64,000 bases of DNA from Alcanivorax profundi (GTDB lineage Bacteria > Pseudomonadota > Gammaproteobacteria > Pseudomonadales > Alcanivoracaceae): positions 188,603 to 252,602 of the forward strand of contig NZ_QYYA01000003.1 of assembly GCF_003597125.1 (NCBI RefSeq), given 5' to 3'. Position numbers and translations under genes: made by a program. How positions within the stretch are numbered: the stretch's first letter is position 1; the number at the start of each line of letters is the position of its first letter. The notes beneath the pieces are model-generated. The model saw nothing but the letters and a program-made list of their open reading frames with translations, was not told the origin of the DNA and searched no databases. This document shows positions 43,230-51,709 of the stretch, piece by piece.

Positions 43230-43592
43230 TTATCGTGGCTTCAGGGCTTCGCCGTCGAAGTGGACGTCTTTGAGGCTATGACGCATGAAGGTGCGAATGT
43301 TGGCATGGTCGTCGCCTTCCGGGTTGCTCAGCACATGGTCGCGGAAGAAATGCCCAAAGCAGGCCAGGGTCTGCTCGTCGTTCAGGTTGTGCAGCTTGGC
43401 GAACGCGAAGATCTTGCAGGAGCCCTCATTGGTCCCTGCTTCATTGATCACCATGTCGTCACCGCTGCCATTGGTGAAGCGGGTCGGGGTGTAGTCATAG
43501 TGCTCGTCAATGGCGGCCTGGACCTGCTCAAATGCCACCACTTCAGGCATCAGGTTCAGGGCAAACAGCAGGGTTTCGACGGAATTGCTCAT
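43230..43592 (-). CDS. HopJ-like protein (PF08888)
   Basis: 120 residues, soluble, acidic. The family name comes from a Pseudomonas effector, but homologues are common in free-living bacteria and no type III system is seen here. Recognisable segments: VAFEQVQAAIDEHYDYTPTRF, GTNEGSCKIFAFAKLHNL and TLACFGHFFRDHVL. It is a single gene. An effector role is unlikely. Confidence 0.8.
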   Translation of the reverse strand: MSNSVETLLFALNLMPEVVAFEQVQAAIDEHYDYTPTRFTNGSGDDMVINEAGTNEGSCKIFAFAKLHNLNDEQTLACFGHFFRDHVLSNPEGDDHANIRTFMRHSLKDVHFDGEALKPR

Positions 43593-43664
43593 GGGGATTC
43601 CTGTTCCGGTTCAAAACGCAGAAGGGTAGCGCTATCCCCGGAACAGGGGAAGGCCGGCGGCGCC

Positions 43665-44057
43665 TTATTGGCCGGCGGCAGGGGCGGCAGGCAGGTTGCG
43701 GGCGCCCAGCGGATTACAGTTTTTCAGTACCACCCGGCCCTGCAGCATGTTGCCGCGGGAATACTCACGGAAGATGCATTCGTTGGTGGCAGGGTCGTAG
43801 TCCTCGATCCACAGGTTGTCATCTTTCCAGGTGGCATTGAGGTGGTAGTGTTCCTCAGGGATGGTGATGCTCATGGTGCCGCCAAAGCGCTTGACGAACA
43901 CTTGCTGGAGCCAGAAATAGTAGGCGAGGGTGGAGACCAGCCAGATGATCACGGCGATGATGATGGCCGGCTTCCACTTGCCGGCGCGAGCGCCGATACC
44001 GACCAGGGCGGCGATGACCAGAGCGGCGACAAGAAACCAGTAGAGATACGTAATCAT
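43665..44057 (-). CDS. Small two-helix membrane protein, unknown
   Basis: 130 residues. It starts with two membrane helices (LYWFLVAALVIAALVGIG and IIIAVIIWLVSTLAYYF), then a periplasmic domain of about 80 residues with paired Cys in ECIFREYS and LKNCNPLG that could form a disulphide. It ends Ala/Pro-rich. No family is recognised. It is divergent from the GIY-YIG gene. Confidence 0.6.
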   Translation of the reverse strand: MITYLYWFLVAALVIAALVGIGARAGKWKPAIIIAVIIWLVSTLAYYFWLQQVFVKRFGGTMSITIPEEHYHLNATWKDDNLWIEDYDPATNECIFREYSRGNMLQGRVVLKNCNPLGARNLPAAPAAGQ

Positions 44058-44124
44058 TTTTCATCCTTGTTGTCTGTAATGTCTCTGGCATCATAGCAAT
44101 GATTTCGCGGGCAGATGTAAAAGC

Positions 44125-44424
44125 ATGCAACAGTGGTGGGTGTATATGGTGCGTTGTGCCGACCAGTCCCTGTACACGGGGATCTGTACCGAACCCGCTC
44201 GCCGTTTCCATGAGCACAACCATAGCCCGAAAGGGGCTCGCTACACGCGGGTGCGACGTCCTGTGGTGCCGGTACTGCTGGTACCCGGCGGGGATCGCTC
44301 GTCGGCCTCGCAGCTGGAGGCGAGACTCAAACGGCTGAATCGGGCTGGCAAAGACCGCTTGCTGGCCGCGTTGCGTGAGGAGAAGCGTCGTGCCCCGCTG
44401 TCGATCTGGTTGGACGATGCCTGA
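44125..44424 (+). CDS. GIY-YIG nuclease family protein
   Basis: 99 residues, single GIY-YIG domain of the YhbQ/UPF0213 type. The two motif strands read WWVYMVRCADQSLYTGI, with the catalytic Arg region EPARRFHEHN and the Glu on SQLEARLKRLN. No intron or DNA-binding extension is present, so it is not a homing endonuclease. Homologues are small conserved proteins proposed to act in DNA maintenance. Start ATG 44125; the next gene starts 26 bp after its stop. Confidence 0.88.
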   Translation: MQQWWVYMVRCADQSLYTGICTEPARRFHEHNHSPKGARYTRVRRPVVPVLLVPGGDRSSASQLEARLKRLNRAGKDRLLAALREEKRRAPLSIWLDDA

Positions 44425-44450
44425 ATTCAACATGAATGGAGAACACAGTA

Positions 44451-45041
44451 ATGACCTTGTGGCGTAGTGTGGTGCTGGTAATGCTGGTGGGTTGGTTGAG
44501 TGGCTGCGGGATCAACAATATCCCCACCTATGATGAGCAGGTAAAAGCGGCCTGGAGCCAGGTGGAAAACCAGTACCAGCGTCGTGCCGATCTGATTCCC
44601 AATCTGGTGAACACGGTCAAGGGCTATGCCAGTCATGAGCAGGAAGTGCTGGTGGATGTGACCCAGGCGCGGGCCAAGGTGGGGTCTATTCAGGTGGATG
44701 GCAACCTGCTGGACAACCCGGAAAAACTGCAGCAGTTTGAGCAGGCGCAACGCCAGCTTGGCTCTGCCTTGCAGCGCCTGATGGTGGTAGCAGAGCGTTA
44801 TCCGGATCTGAAAGCCAACCAGAACTTCCTGGCGTTGCAGTCGCAGCTGGAGGGCACCGAGAACCGCATCAGTGTGGCTCGCCGGGACTATATTGCGGCG
44901 GTGCAGCAGTACAACACCGAGATTCGCACTTTCCCGGGCCGGCTGTGGCACAGCTTCCTGTACAGCGACATGGACATCCGTGAGACCTATGAGGCGACCT
45001 CGGAAGGGGCCGACCAGGCACCGGCGGTCAGCTTCGACTGA
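44451..45041 (+). CDS. LemA family lipoprotein (second paralogue)
   Basis: 196 residues from the ATG at 44451 with GGAG upstream. The signal peptide ends in the lipobox WLSGC, followed by Gly. The core has YDEQVKAAWSQVENQYQRRA, DLIPNLVNTVKGYASHEQEV and TENRISVARRDYI, the LemA (PF04011) pattern; the residues after ERYPDLKANQNF also match. Unlike the paralogue at 4988 it is lipid-anchored. Its TGA overlaps the ATG of the TPM gene, so LemA and the TPM proteins are made together. LemA-TPM (YgcG-type) operons are common, with an unknown envelope role. Confidence 0.86.
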   Translation: MTLWRSVVLVMLVGWLSGCGINNIPTYDEQVKAAWSQVENQYQRRADLIPNLVNTVKGYASHEQEVLVDVTQARAKVGSIQVDGNLLDNPEKLQQFEQAQRQLGSALQRLMVVAERYPDLKANQNFLALQSQLEGTENRISVARRDYIAAVQQYNTEIRTFPGRLWHSFLYSDMDIRETYEATSEGADQAPAVSFD

Positions 45042-45760
45042 TGCGCGTTTTCCTGTTTCTCAGTCTGCTGTTGGCGTCTCCCCTGTGGGCGGCGCCGACG
45101 TTCCCCGAGCTTAGCGGCCGTGTGGTCGATGAGGCAGGCCTGTTAACCCCGGCCCAGACGCAGAGCCTGACCCAGGCGCTGGCGGGGGCCGAGCAGAATA
45201 CCTCGAATCAGGTGGTGGTGGTCACCCTGTCGGATCTGCAGGGCTATGACATCGCCGACTACGGTTATCAGCTGGGCCGTCACTGGGGCATCGGCAGCAA
45301 GGACAACGATAACGGTGTTCTGCTGATTGTGGCTCCCAACGACCGCAAGGTGCGTATCGAGGTGGGCTATGGCCTGGAAGGTTCGCTCACCGATGCGCTG
45401 GCCAGCGTGATCATCCAGCAGGAAATTCTGCCCGCCTTTCGTCAGGGGCAGTTTTATGGCGGCATCCAGGCTGGTGTCACGGCGATTCTGGCTGCCATCA
45501 AGGGTGAGTATGCCGGCACCCGGCAGCCACGACAGAAAGTGTCCGGGCTCAAGGCGCTGGGCATCCTGGCAGTGATGATCGTGTTGACCTTCCTGCTCTC
45601 CTTCGGGGGCGGTGGCGGCCGGGGTGGTCGCCGCGGTGGCTTCATGTTCCTGCCCATGCCCATGGGGGGAGGAGGTTTCGGCGGTGGTGGTTTTGGTGGC
45701 GGCGGCTTCGGCGGCGGCGGTGGTGGTTTCGGTGGCGGTGGCGCCTCCGGTGGCTGGTAA
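45041..45760 (+). CDS. TPM-domain protein (YgcG-type), secreted with Gly-rich tail
   Basis: 239 residues. A signal peptide (MRVFLFLSLLLASPLWA) precedes the TPM domain (PF04536): LSGRVVDEAGLLTPAQTQSL, QVVVVTLSDLQGYDIADYGY, then KVRIEVGYGLEGSLTDAL. One membrane helix (LKALGILAVMIVLTFLLSFG) follows, then a low-complexity Gly/Phe repeat to the end (GGGGFGG-type, ~190-239). The domain faces the periplasm. It is translationally coupled to lemA (1-bp overlap). Confidence 0.87.
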   Translation: MRVFLFLSLLLASPLWAAPTFPELSGRVVDEAGLLTPAQTQSLTQALAGAEQNTSNQVVVVTLSDLQGYDIADYGYQLGRHWGIGSKDNDNGVLLIVAPNDRKVRIEVGYGLEGSLTDALASVIIQQEILPAFRQGQFYGGIQAGVTAILAAIKGEYAGTRQPRQKVSGLKALGILAVMIVLTFLLSFGGGGGRGGRRGGFMFLPMPMGGGGFGGGGFGGGGFGGGGGGFGGGGASGGW

Positions 45761-45772
45761 GGGAGACAGGTA

Positions 45773-46384
45773 GTGTTACTGGATAAAGCCGCCCAGGCGG
45801 CATTGGCCGAGGCCATCAACGAACAGGAAAAACGCACCGATGCCGAGCTGGTCACCGTGTTGGCCACGCAGGCAGATGATTACCGTTATGTCACTTTGTT
45901 GTGGGCGGCGCTGCTGTCTCTGCTGGTCCCTGCGGCGCTGCTGTTTTTGCCACACTGGCTGACCGCCTTTGAGGCGCTGCTGCTGCAATGGGGTATGCTG
46001 CTGGTGCTGGCGGTGCTGTTCCGCTGGAAGCCCCTGCAGTTCCGTTTGGTGCCGCGTCGCCTGCAGCATTTGCGGGCTGCCAGCCTGGCGCGGAACGCGT
46101 TTTTGCAACAAGGGTTGCATCGTACCCGGGATGCCACTGGCGTGCTGATTTTCGTCAGCGAAGCCGAACATTATGTGGAAATCCTGGCGGACCAGGGGAT
46201 CGCCCAACATGTCGGTGATGACGAATGGCAGGCGATAGTGGATACCTTCATTTCCCGGGTCAAAGCCGGGCAGACGGCACAGGGCTTTCAGGAAACGGTA
46301 ACGGCCTGCGGTGATAAGCTGGCTGCCCATGTACCCGCAACCCGCCAGAAGAACGAGCTGCCCAATCATCTTGTCATTCTCTAG
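45773..46384 (+). CDS. Second TPM-domain membrane protein
   Basis: 203 residues from a GTG at 45773, with GGGAGAC upstream. The N-terminal TPM-like half (KRTDAELVTVLATQADDYRY) leads into two membrane helices (~45-65 and ~70-85). A further TPM-type half has RDATGVLIFVSEAEHYVEIL, AIVDTFISRVKAGQTAQGF. It has no signal peptide. It completes the LemA-TPM-TPM cassette. Function unknown. Confidence 0.82.
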   Translation: MLLDKAAQAALAEAINEQEKRTDAELVTVLATQADDYRYVTLLWAALLSLLVPAALLFLPHWLTAFEALLLQWGMLLVLAVLFRWKPLQFRLVPRRLQHLRAASLARNAFLQQGLHRTRDATGVLIFVSEAEHYVEILADQGIAQHVGDDEWQAIVDTFISRVKAGQTAQGFQETVTACGDKLAAHVPATRQKNELPNHLVIL

Positions 46385-46405
46385 ACCATGATTCTTCAGG
46401 AGCAA

Positions 46406-46431
46406 GGCCGGGCGTCAGTGCCGTCCCGGCC
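46406..46431 (+). terminator. GC-rich hairpin after the LemA-TPM cassette
   Basis: ggccggg (46406-46412) pairs with cccggcc (46425-46431), 21 bp after the second TPM gene. No T-run follows, so termination would be weak or Rho-dependent. Confidence 0.35.
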
Positions 46432-46629
46432 AGGGCTTCCAGGTCACTGCAATATCAGGAATATGAGAAAACGGGATAATTGCGTCTTTTCCTGAATTCG
46501 GGTAACAACATTAGGGTCTGTTAAGGAGCACGAATAACGATAACCGCCTTCCCGCCCTCTGTGGTGGATGCGGCGGACGTCATCTCAAAGCAGCCAGGCT
46601 GTCGCTTTGAAGGCGCAAGGAGAGAGACG

Positions 46630-46851
46630 ATGAAACTGTTCCGCGAAAAAAGCAGCGCCACTAGTGCGCCAACGCCCCCGGTATTGATTACCGAATCCAC
46701 CGATATTGAACGCCTAAAACACATTGCTCGAAATACTGCTGCATTCGATTTGGGTGTGCAGTCTGTGGAGTGGGAGCGGGAAACGAGTGGTGCTGCGGAT
46801 TGCCTGAGACTGCGGCTCAGCGACGACTTCTATTTCGTTATCCGGCCCTGA
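46630..46851 (+). CDS. Small hypothetical protein
   Basis: 73 residues from the ATG at 46630, preceded by AAGGAGAGAG. An extension to 46561 lacks a ribosome site. It is basic at the N-terminus (KLFREKSSATSAP), then ESTDIERLKHIARNTAAFDL and a beta-like end DDFYFVIRP. Not recognised. A GC hairpin follows at 46888. Confidence 0.45.
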   Translation: MKLFREKSSATSAPTPPVLITESTDIERLKHIARNTAAFDLGVQSVEWERETSGAADCLRLRLSDDFYFVIRP

Positions 46852-46887
46852 GACTGCGGGCAATCCAGGTTCGTCGTCAACGGCGCG

Positions 46888-46915
46888 CCAGAGGGAGGAA
46901 GATCCTCCCCTCTGG
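46888..46915. terminator. Strong hairpin between convergent genes
   Basis: ccagagggagga (46888-46899) pairs with tcctcccctctgg (46903-46915) with one bulged base. It sits between the small hypothetical gene and the inverse autotransporter gene that end toward each other. No T-run is evident on either side, so its role as terminator is uncertain. Confidence 0.4.
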
Positions 46916-47000
46916 CCGCTTGTCCGGTTCAGGCGTTAGCCCTGGCTCCGCTCGCGTTGCCTTTAACGCCCTCGCTTTTGTCGTGCCTGAGCTCATAAAC

Positions 47001-48635
47001 TCATGGACACATGTCGGTACCGTTGGTTTCGATAGCACCGGTGATGGTGTAGGTGCTGACGATATAGCAGCGGGCGATATTGGCGGTATTACCGGTGCCC
47101 GAAAGGTTGGTGATGGTGACGCCTCCGGCAAGCAGGTAGGTATGGATATCTGTGGTTAGAATGGTCCCCGAAAGGAACAGGGTGTTGTCGGAAAAGTCGA
47201 TATAGCTGTTGTTGTCGGTAAAGGCGAGCGCCTGCCCCGTGCTGCCATTGGCCACGACCGTGGCGTTGTTGTTGCGGATGGAAATATGGTGGCTGTTCTT
47301 TATCAGAAAGAGCGCAGCGGTGCTGGCAGAGACCTGTGAGTGCAACACATTGTCGTGGATCTGAACATTGGACACGTTATCCATTTGGGCGATCACAACG
47401 GAGCCGCTTCGGCTGATGCTCGCCTGGACGCCCACCAGGCTGCTGTTGTTGGCCATCTCAAAAAAACGGTTGGGGCCGCCGCTGCCATTTTCGCCTTCGC
47501 CGGTAATGCTGGCGGATGGTGTCGTGAGGTTGACGATTTTCCCCGAGGGGGTTTTGGCCAATAGTGTCGATTTCCCCAGAATGTCCTGACCGTCCTGCAG
47601 TACCGCGAGCTGATTGATGTCGGTGTAGTCCCCATTGAGAATGACGGCCGTGTTGGCCCCGGCGGCATTGATCGCGGTGGCCAAATCTGTGCCATTGCTG
47701 ATGCTGGTGCTGTCTAGCACCGTAATGCGTTTGCCTTCGGCTGTTTCGGTGATGTGCTCTGTTCGACCGTAGGCCCCGGCCTGGCTGACCACATCCACAT
47801 CACGAATCACCGGGTCGGTCATTCTGCGTTCCATGGGCGTTGGCTGCCTGCTGCCGCGCTCTGGCCCTCCGAGGGGGATGCTCAGTCGAACCAGCCCAAA
47901 CGTCTGGCTGCCACGGGGATCATCGTGCTGGTGCTCCAGTCCCAGGGATAACCGCGCCCCTTGCCCTAAAAACGGGATGTCATTGAAATTCATGTCCAGC
48001 CGGGTGCGCGGCCCCTCTATCGTCTCTGCCTTGCTGTCAGTGAAACGATAGCCACCCGCATATAGCCGTAGTTGGTGGGCAGCATCGCGCTTGAATAGCG
48101 GGAGTCGCCAGCCTATCTCTGCATCGAAGCCACTCATGCTGCGTTCTTCACCGGCACGATAGGTGAAACCGGTACCAGTGAATTGCGTGACGCTGGCGCT
48201 GTCCGCTTCGTGCTCGGTGGTGCCGACAGGAATATAGCCATTGGCCCGGACGTCCCAGTTCAGGGACAGGGCTTCCACGCCGAATGTGGCCTGGTTGAAG
48301 TGGTTGTCGCCGGGAGTTCTGCGACGGTCGAAATAGCCGTAGCCACCCAGGTTCCAGCCCGTGTCCAGCATGTGCCGCAGGCCCAGGCCCGCATTGCCTT
48401 CGAGGCTGTCCTGATTATCGAAGCGTCCACGCAGATTGGCGAACAGGAGGGTGTCGTTGTTCTGCCATACAGGAAAGAACAGATCGGCTTCGCCGAGACT
48501 GCGATCGGTGCCGGGTTTGCCTTCCACCCCGATTCTGGGACTCCATTTGTTCTGTGTGACGGGCGTTTGCGCGCTGGCAGTCGTTGTGAGGGTGAGCACA
48601 GTGGCAGGCAGGATACAGATCAGAAACCGATTCAT
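47001..48635 (-). CDS. Inverse autotransporter (intimin/invasin-type barrel) with beta-helix passenger
   Basis: 544 residues from the ATG at 48635, which follows GGGGGAAAGA; five codons upstream are not needed. A signal peptide (1-~22) is followed by an inverse-autotransporter beta-barrel at ~30-265: KWSPRIGVEGKPGTDRSLGE, LGLRHMLDTGWNLGGYGYFDRR and GVEALSLNWDVRANGYIP are the family signature. After a linker (PTPMERRMTDPVIRD) comes a passenger of ~230 residues with a polyTHR-rich right-handed beta-helix look (NVSNVQIHDNVLH, SHHISIRNNNATVV). The passenger is short, with no Ig repeats or lectin tip. Likely an outer-membrane surface protein; adhesion is inferred. Confidence 0.86.
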   Translation of the reverse strand: MNRFLICILPATVLTLTTTASAQTPVTQNKWSPRIGVEGKPGTDRSLGEADLFFPVWQNNDTLLFANLRGRFDNQDSLEGNAGLGLRHMLDTGWNLGGYGYFDRRRTPGDNHFNQATFGVEALSLNWDVRANGYIPVGTTEHEADSASVTQFTGTGFTYRAGEERSMSGFDAEIGWRLPLFKRDAAHQLRLYAGGYRFTDSKAETIEGPRTRLDMNFNDIPFLGQGARLSLGLEHQHDDPRGSQTFGLVRLSIPLGGPERGSRQPTPMERRMTDPVIRDVDVVSQAGAYGRTEHITETAEGKRITVLDSTSISNGTDLATAINAAGANTAVILNGDYTDINQLAVLQDGQDILGKSTLLAKTPSGKIVNLTTPSASITGEGENGSGGPNRFFEMANNSSLVGVQASISRSGSVVIAQMDNVSNVQIHDNVLHSQVSASTAALFLIKNSHHISIRNNNATVVANGSTGQALAFTDNNSYIDFSDNTLFLSGTILTTDIHTYLLAGGVTITNLSGTGNTANIARCYIVSTYTITGAIETNGTDMCP

Positions 48636-49011
48636 TCTTTCCCCCAGCATCAGACACGCGGATTGCTCTCAAAGGATTGCGTGTGCGATGGCGTTATTGT
48701 TGGGCAGGCGGCGGCTGCGCAGATGTTGCCCGGTGGACTTTGCCAAGCTCAAGGCGAAGACCAATTCCTAACGAGGTTTGGCCAAGGCCGAAAGACTTGA
48801 AGATTGTTGGCTGCCAGACCACGCCAGACACCCGTCTTTGACGGACTTGTCCTGAAACCGGGATTGGCATCCATTGGGGGGGAAGGAAAAACATACAACA
48901 GCACTGTGACAGGTGTCCAGTTCGCACCGTGCTGCTGTCCTGTATTTACAGCGCGACAAACTGAGGGGGAGGAAGGGGCCCATGCAGCAGTGGCCAGAGA
49001 AGGTGGGATCG
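48636..49011. other. Intergenic region, 376 bp
   Basis: It lies upstream of the inverse autotransporter and after the GNAT gene, both on the minus strand, and must contain the promoter of the former. Frames on both strands stay partly open (for example minus 48749-49027, plus 48804-49160), but neither shows a known domain or ribosome site. No repeat or RNA element was recognised. Confidence 0.4.
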
Positions 49012-49500
49012 CTACTCGCCCAGCCACTTATACATCACCAGCGCATCCACATACCCCTGTGTTGGATGAAGGAATGCGCTGGGCAAAGTGCCGACGGTGT
49101 CGAAGCCGAGCTTGTTCCAGAGTCTTACAGCGCCTTGGTTGCTGGACGCTACAAAATTAAATTGCATGGCTTTATACCCTAGCTGTCGTGCAAGGGTTTG
49201 CGAATGCTCACACATGGCAGTGGCAAGACCTTTTCCTCTTGCAGCGGAAGACACCATATAGCCGCAATTACAGACATGCTGACCCGGTCCTGCTTGATTG
49301 GTCTTGATGTAATAAGTGCCCAGAATTCTCCCATCGTCCTCGAACACGAAGGTCTTGCGTGGTGCCGCCAGCCAAAGCTCCCGGGCCTCGTCTTTGGTGA
49401 TGTCTCGAGGGTACGCGTAGGTCTCTCCCGCTGCGGCGATCTCGCAGAAAATGGGCCAGATGTCATCAAAATCTTCCGCAGAAGCTTCTCGGATGCGCAT
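49012..49500 (-). CDS. GNAT family N-acetyltransferase
   Basis: 162 residues from the ATG at 49500; upstream codons to 49557 have no ribosome site. The GNAT fold is clear: MRIREASAEDFDDIWPIF at the start, GYMVSSAARGKGLATAMCEH with the acetyl-CoA loop (R-x-G-x-A/G), AMQFNFVASSNQGAVRLWNKLGF and a final VMYKWL. It is cytoplasmic. Substrate unknown. It is a single gene downstream of the tRNA terminator. Confidence 0.88.
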   Translation of the reverse strand: MRIREASAEDFDDIWPIFCEIAAAGETYAYPRDITKDEARELWLAAPRKTFVFEDDGRILGTYYIKTNQAGPGQHVCNCGYMVSSAARGKGLATAMCEHSQTLARQLGYKAMQFNFVASSNQGAVRLWNKLGFDTVGTLPSAFLHPTQGYVDALVMYKWLGE

Positions 49501-49566
49501 GAGTACTCTATTAGGTTTGGACTGGCGGATGGCCGTGACAGGGGGCGGTTCAAGCACAAGTAAAAC

Positions 49567-49600
49567 AAAAAGGGCTGGAGATCACTCTCCAGCCCTTTTT
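49567..49600 (-). terminator. Terminator after tRNA-Met
   Basis: gggctggag (49572-49580) pairs with ctccagccc (49587-49595), with A- and T-runs of five on the two flanks, so it can stop transcription in both directions. It directly follows the tRNA 3' end on the minus strand. Confidence 0.85.
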
Positions 49601-49607
49601 CATCGTT

Positions 49608-49684
49608 TGGTAGCAAGGGGCGGACTTGAACCGCCGACCCCAGCATTATGAGTGCTGTGCTCTAACCAGCTGAGCTACCTTGCC
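49608..49684 (-). tRNA. tRNA-Met (CAT anticodon)
   Basis: 77 nt including an encoded CCA. Reading the minus strand: acceptor GGCAAGG with CCTTGCT (a G-U pair at the top), D arm GCTC-AGCTGGTTA-GAGC, anticodon stem CAGCA/TGCTG around loop CTCATAA, variable GGGTC, T arm GGCGG-TTCAAGT-CCGCC. The loop gives anticodon CAT, so elongator Met is most likely. A CAT tRNA modified to lysidine would be Ile2; the lack of typical Ile2 features was not checked further. Terminator follows at 49567. Confidence 0.95.
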
Positions 49685-49807
49685 ATTCGAGGCCGCGAAT
49701 TCTCCGTGAGGCAGGTGCGGGTGTCAAGCCTTCCCGGTGGCGGCTGCACAATGTTTAGACAGTTGCTGGCAAGCGGGAGGAAATTCTGCCATAGTGGCAC
49801 TTTAAAC

Positions 49808-49830
49808 GATAATGATTCTTGTTTATTATC
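49808..49830 (+). promoter_or_regulatory. Fur-box-like palindrome upstream of iscR
   Basis: GATAATGATTCTTGTTTATTATC-type sequence at 49808-49830 has inverted GATAAT/ATTATC ends typical of Fur sites, but its centre is longer than the standard 19-bp box, so the match is partial. It lies about 75 bp before the iscR start codon. Confidence 0.4.
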
Positions 49831-49836
49831 CGTTAA

Positions 49837-49861
49837 ATACTTGACCAAAACGGTCGGGATT
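49837..49861 (+). promoter_or_regulatory. IscR type-1 binding site before iscR
   Basis: The 25-mer starting ATACTTGACC and ending GGTCGGGATT agrees with the E. coli IscR type-1 consensus at 21 of 25 positions. The two changed inner bases are complementary, so dyad symmetry (GACC-N5-GGTC) is kept. It lies 42 bp before the iscR start, as expected for autorepression by [2Fe-2S]-IscR. Confidence 0.7.
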
Positions 49862-49902
49862 ATTAGTCTCTTTCGTTAAATACACGCAAAAAAGGTGTGG
49901 AT

Positions 49903-50367
49903 ATGCGTCTAACCACAAAAGGCCGCTATGCCGTGACCGCCATGCTGGATCTGTCATTGCACGCTGCCGCCGGCCCGGTGTCACTGGCGGACATTTCCGA
50001 GCGTCAGGGTATATCCATTTCTTACCTGGAGCAGTTGTTTGCCAAGCTGCGCCGCAATGGATTGGTCAGCAGTGTGCGCGGTCCCGGTGGCGGCTATCAG
50101 CTGAGCCGCTCCAGTGAGGATATTGATGTGGCTGCCGTTATTGCTGCGGTGGACGAGTCCGTGGATGCGACCCGTTGCGGTGGCAACGGTGATTGCCAGG
50201 AAGGCGATACCTGTTTGACCCACCACCTCTGGTGCGATCTGTCAGACCAGATCCAGGCTTTCCTGACCGGTATTTCACTGGGTGAGCTGGTGGCTCGCCA
50301 GGAAGTGCGGCAGATTTCCATGCGTCAGGATCGACAGCAGCAGCGCTTGCCCGTCAGTAGTCTATAA
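49903..50367 (+). CDS. iscR: Iron-sulfur cluster regulator IscR
   Basis: 154 residues from the ATG at 49903; a GTG two codons earlier is in frame but less likely. An Rrf2-type winged helix ([51 protein letters not shown]) is followed by the cluster-binding loop [20 protein letters not shown] with three Cys and a His in the E. coli IscR spacing, so it should bind a [2Fe-2S] cluster. It represses or activates cluster-assembly genes according to cluster supply. iscS follows 37 bp downstream. Confidence 0.96.
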   Translation: MRLTTKGRYAVTAMLDLSLHAAAGPVSLADISERQGISISYLEQLFAKLRRNGLVSSVRGPGGGYQLSRSSEDIDVAAVIAAVDESVDATRCGGNGDCQEGDTCLTHHLWCDLSDQIQAFLTGISLGELVARQEVRQISMRQDRQQQRLPVSSL

Positions 50368-50404
50368 TTCGCGCCTCACAGCCAACCATTCCTTGTAGTC
50401 AGCC

Positions 50405-51553
50405 ATGAGCCAAGCCGTTTATCTGGACTACGCGGCAACCACCCCGGTCGATCCGGCGGTGGTTGACGTGATGGTCCGCCATCTCGGTCCTGAAGGGACT
50501 TTTGCCAACCCCGCGTCTCGAAGCCACCTGTACGGTTGGCTGGCAGAAGAGGCTGTGGAAAACGCCCGTCGCCAGGTCGCCGATCTTCTTAATGCCGACC
50601 CCCGTGAGGTGGTGTGGACCAGTGGTGCCACTGAGGCCAATAACCTGGCCATCAAGGGGGTGATCGATGCCCCTGGTGGTGGCCATGTGATTACCTCTGC
50701 TACCGAACACAAGGCGGTTCTCGACGCCTGCCAGTGGCTGGAGCAGCAGGGGCATCCTGTGAGTTACCTCAAGCCGTCCAGCGATGGTCGGGTGTCGGTC
50801 GATGCGGTGCGTGAGGCGATGCGCGAAGACACGGTGCTGGTGTCGGTGATGCATGCCAACAACGAGACCGGGGTGATCAACGATGTCGCGGCAATAGGCG
50901 CGCTGTGCCGGGAGAAGGGGGTGTTGTTCCATACCGATGCCGCCCAAACTGTTGGCAAGTTGCCCTTGGATGTCCGCGCATTGCCGGTGGATCTGGTGTC
51001 TGTGTGTGCGCACAAGATTTATGGTCCCAAGGGTATTGGCGCCCTCTATGTGCGCCGCTCTCCTGACGTTAGGGTGATGGCCCAGATCCACGGTGGTGGC
51101 CATGAGCGCGGCATGCGTTCTGGCACCCTGGCGACTCATCAGATTGTGGGTATGGGCGAGGCGTTTGCGTTGGCTGGCCGTTTGATGACGGAAGAGGGGC
51201 CACGCATTGCTGCATTGCGTGACCAGCTGTGGGAGGGTATTGCTGGATTGCCGGGCCTCAGCATCAACGGTGCCGGAGCGCCGCGTCTGCCTGGCCATCT
51301 GAATGTGGCCTTTGCGGGTGTGGATGGCGAAATGTTGATGACCGCCCTGAATCAGGTGGCGGTGTCTTCTGGCTCGGCGTGTACCTCGGCATCTCTGGAG
51401 CCTTCCTATGTTCTCAAGGCGATGGGCATTGCGGATGCCTTGGCCCATGGTTCCATCCGCTTTTCAGTCGGGCGTTTTACCACAGAAGAGGATATCCAGC
51501 GGGCCGTGGCCAATGTGCTGGAGGCAGTGGGGCGCCTGCGGCAGGTGGCGTAA
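50405..51553 (+). CDS. iscS: Cysteine desulfurase IscS
   Basis: 382 residues, about 20 shorter than E. coli IscS. It releases sulfur from cysteine using [22 protein letters not shown] has the PLP lysine, [10 protein letters not shown] and [12 protein letters not shown] the cofactor pocket, and the [13 protein letters not shown] loop the catalytic Cys. This loop is the long IscS/NifS type, different from SufS at 53878. iscR-iscS begins the ISC operon in related bacteria, but here no iscU follows; the next genes are an H-NOX gene and the convergent suf operon. A terminator lies at 51588. It may serve tRNA thiolation and other sulfur uses. Confidence 0.95.
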   Translation: MSQAVYLDYAATTPVDPAVVDVMVRHLGPEGTFANPASRSHLYGWLAEEAVENARRQVADLLNADPREVVWTSGATEANNLAIKGVIDAPGGGHVITSATEHKAVLDACQWLEQQGHPVSYLKPSSDGRVSVDAVREAMREDTVLVSVMHANNETGVINDVAAIGALCREKGVLFHTDAAQTVGKLPLDVRALPVDLVSVCAHKIYGPKGIGALYVRRSPDVRVMAQIHGGGHERGMRSGTLATHQIVGMGEAFALAGRLMTEEGPRIAALRDQLWEGIAGLPGLSINGAGAPRLPGHLNVAFAGVDGEMLMTALNQVAVSSGSACTSASLEPSYVLKAMGIADALAHGSIRFSVGRFTTEEDIQRAVANVLEAVGRLRQVA

Positions 51554-51587
51554 GCGACCTGCCATCACACAATGTGACCCTGATTGT

Positions 51588-51614
51588 CACCCCTGCGTGA
51601 CGGGGGTCTCTTTT
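51588..51614 (+). terminator. Possible Rho-independent terminator after iscS
   Basis: acccc (51589-51593) pairs with ggggt (51603-51607), loop 9, followed by CTCTTTTCC, 35 bp after the iscS stop. It would end the iscR-iscS transcript before the H-NOX gene. Confidence 0.5.
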
Positions 51615-51709
51615 CCAGGCTGGGCGGTGTGATTGTCGGGCCGAATGGTAGCCATTTGGGTATGCGTTTTGCTGGATATAGGTATTAACCGGCAAACAGG
51701 GTGGCTGTC

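Noticed and set aside
43230-43592. Type III effector
   Set aside because: The HopJ family name is historical; no secretion system is seen and homologues occur in free-living bacteria.
44125-44424. Homing endonuclease or mobile element
   Set aside because: Only a single GIY-YIG domain of the YhbQ type, with no DNA-binding extension, intron or flanking repeats.
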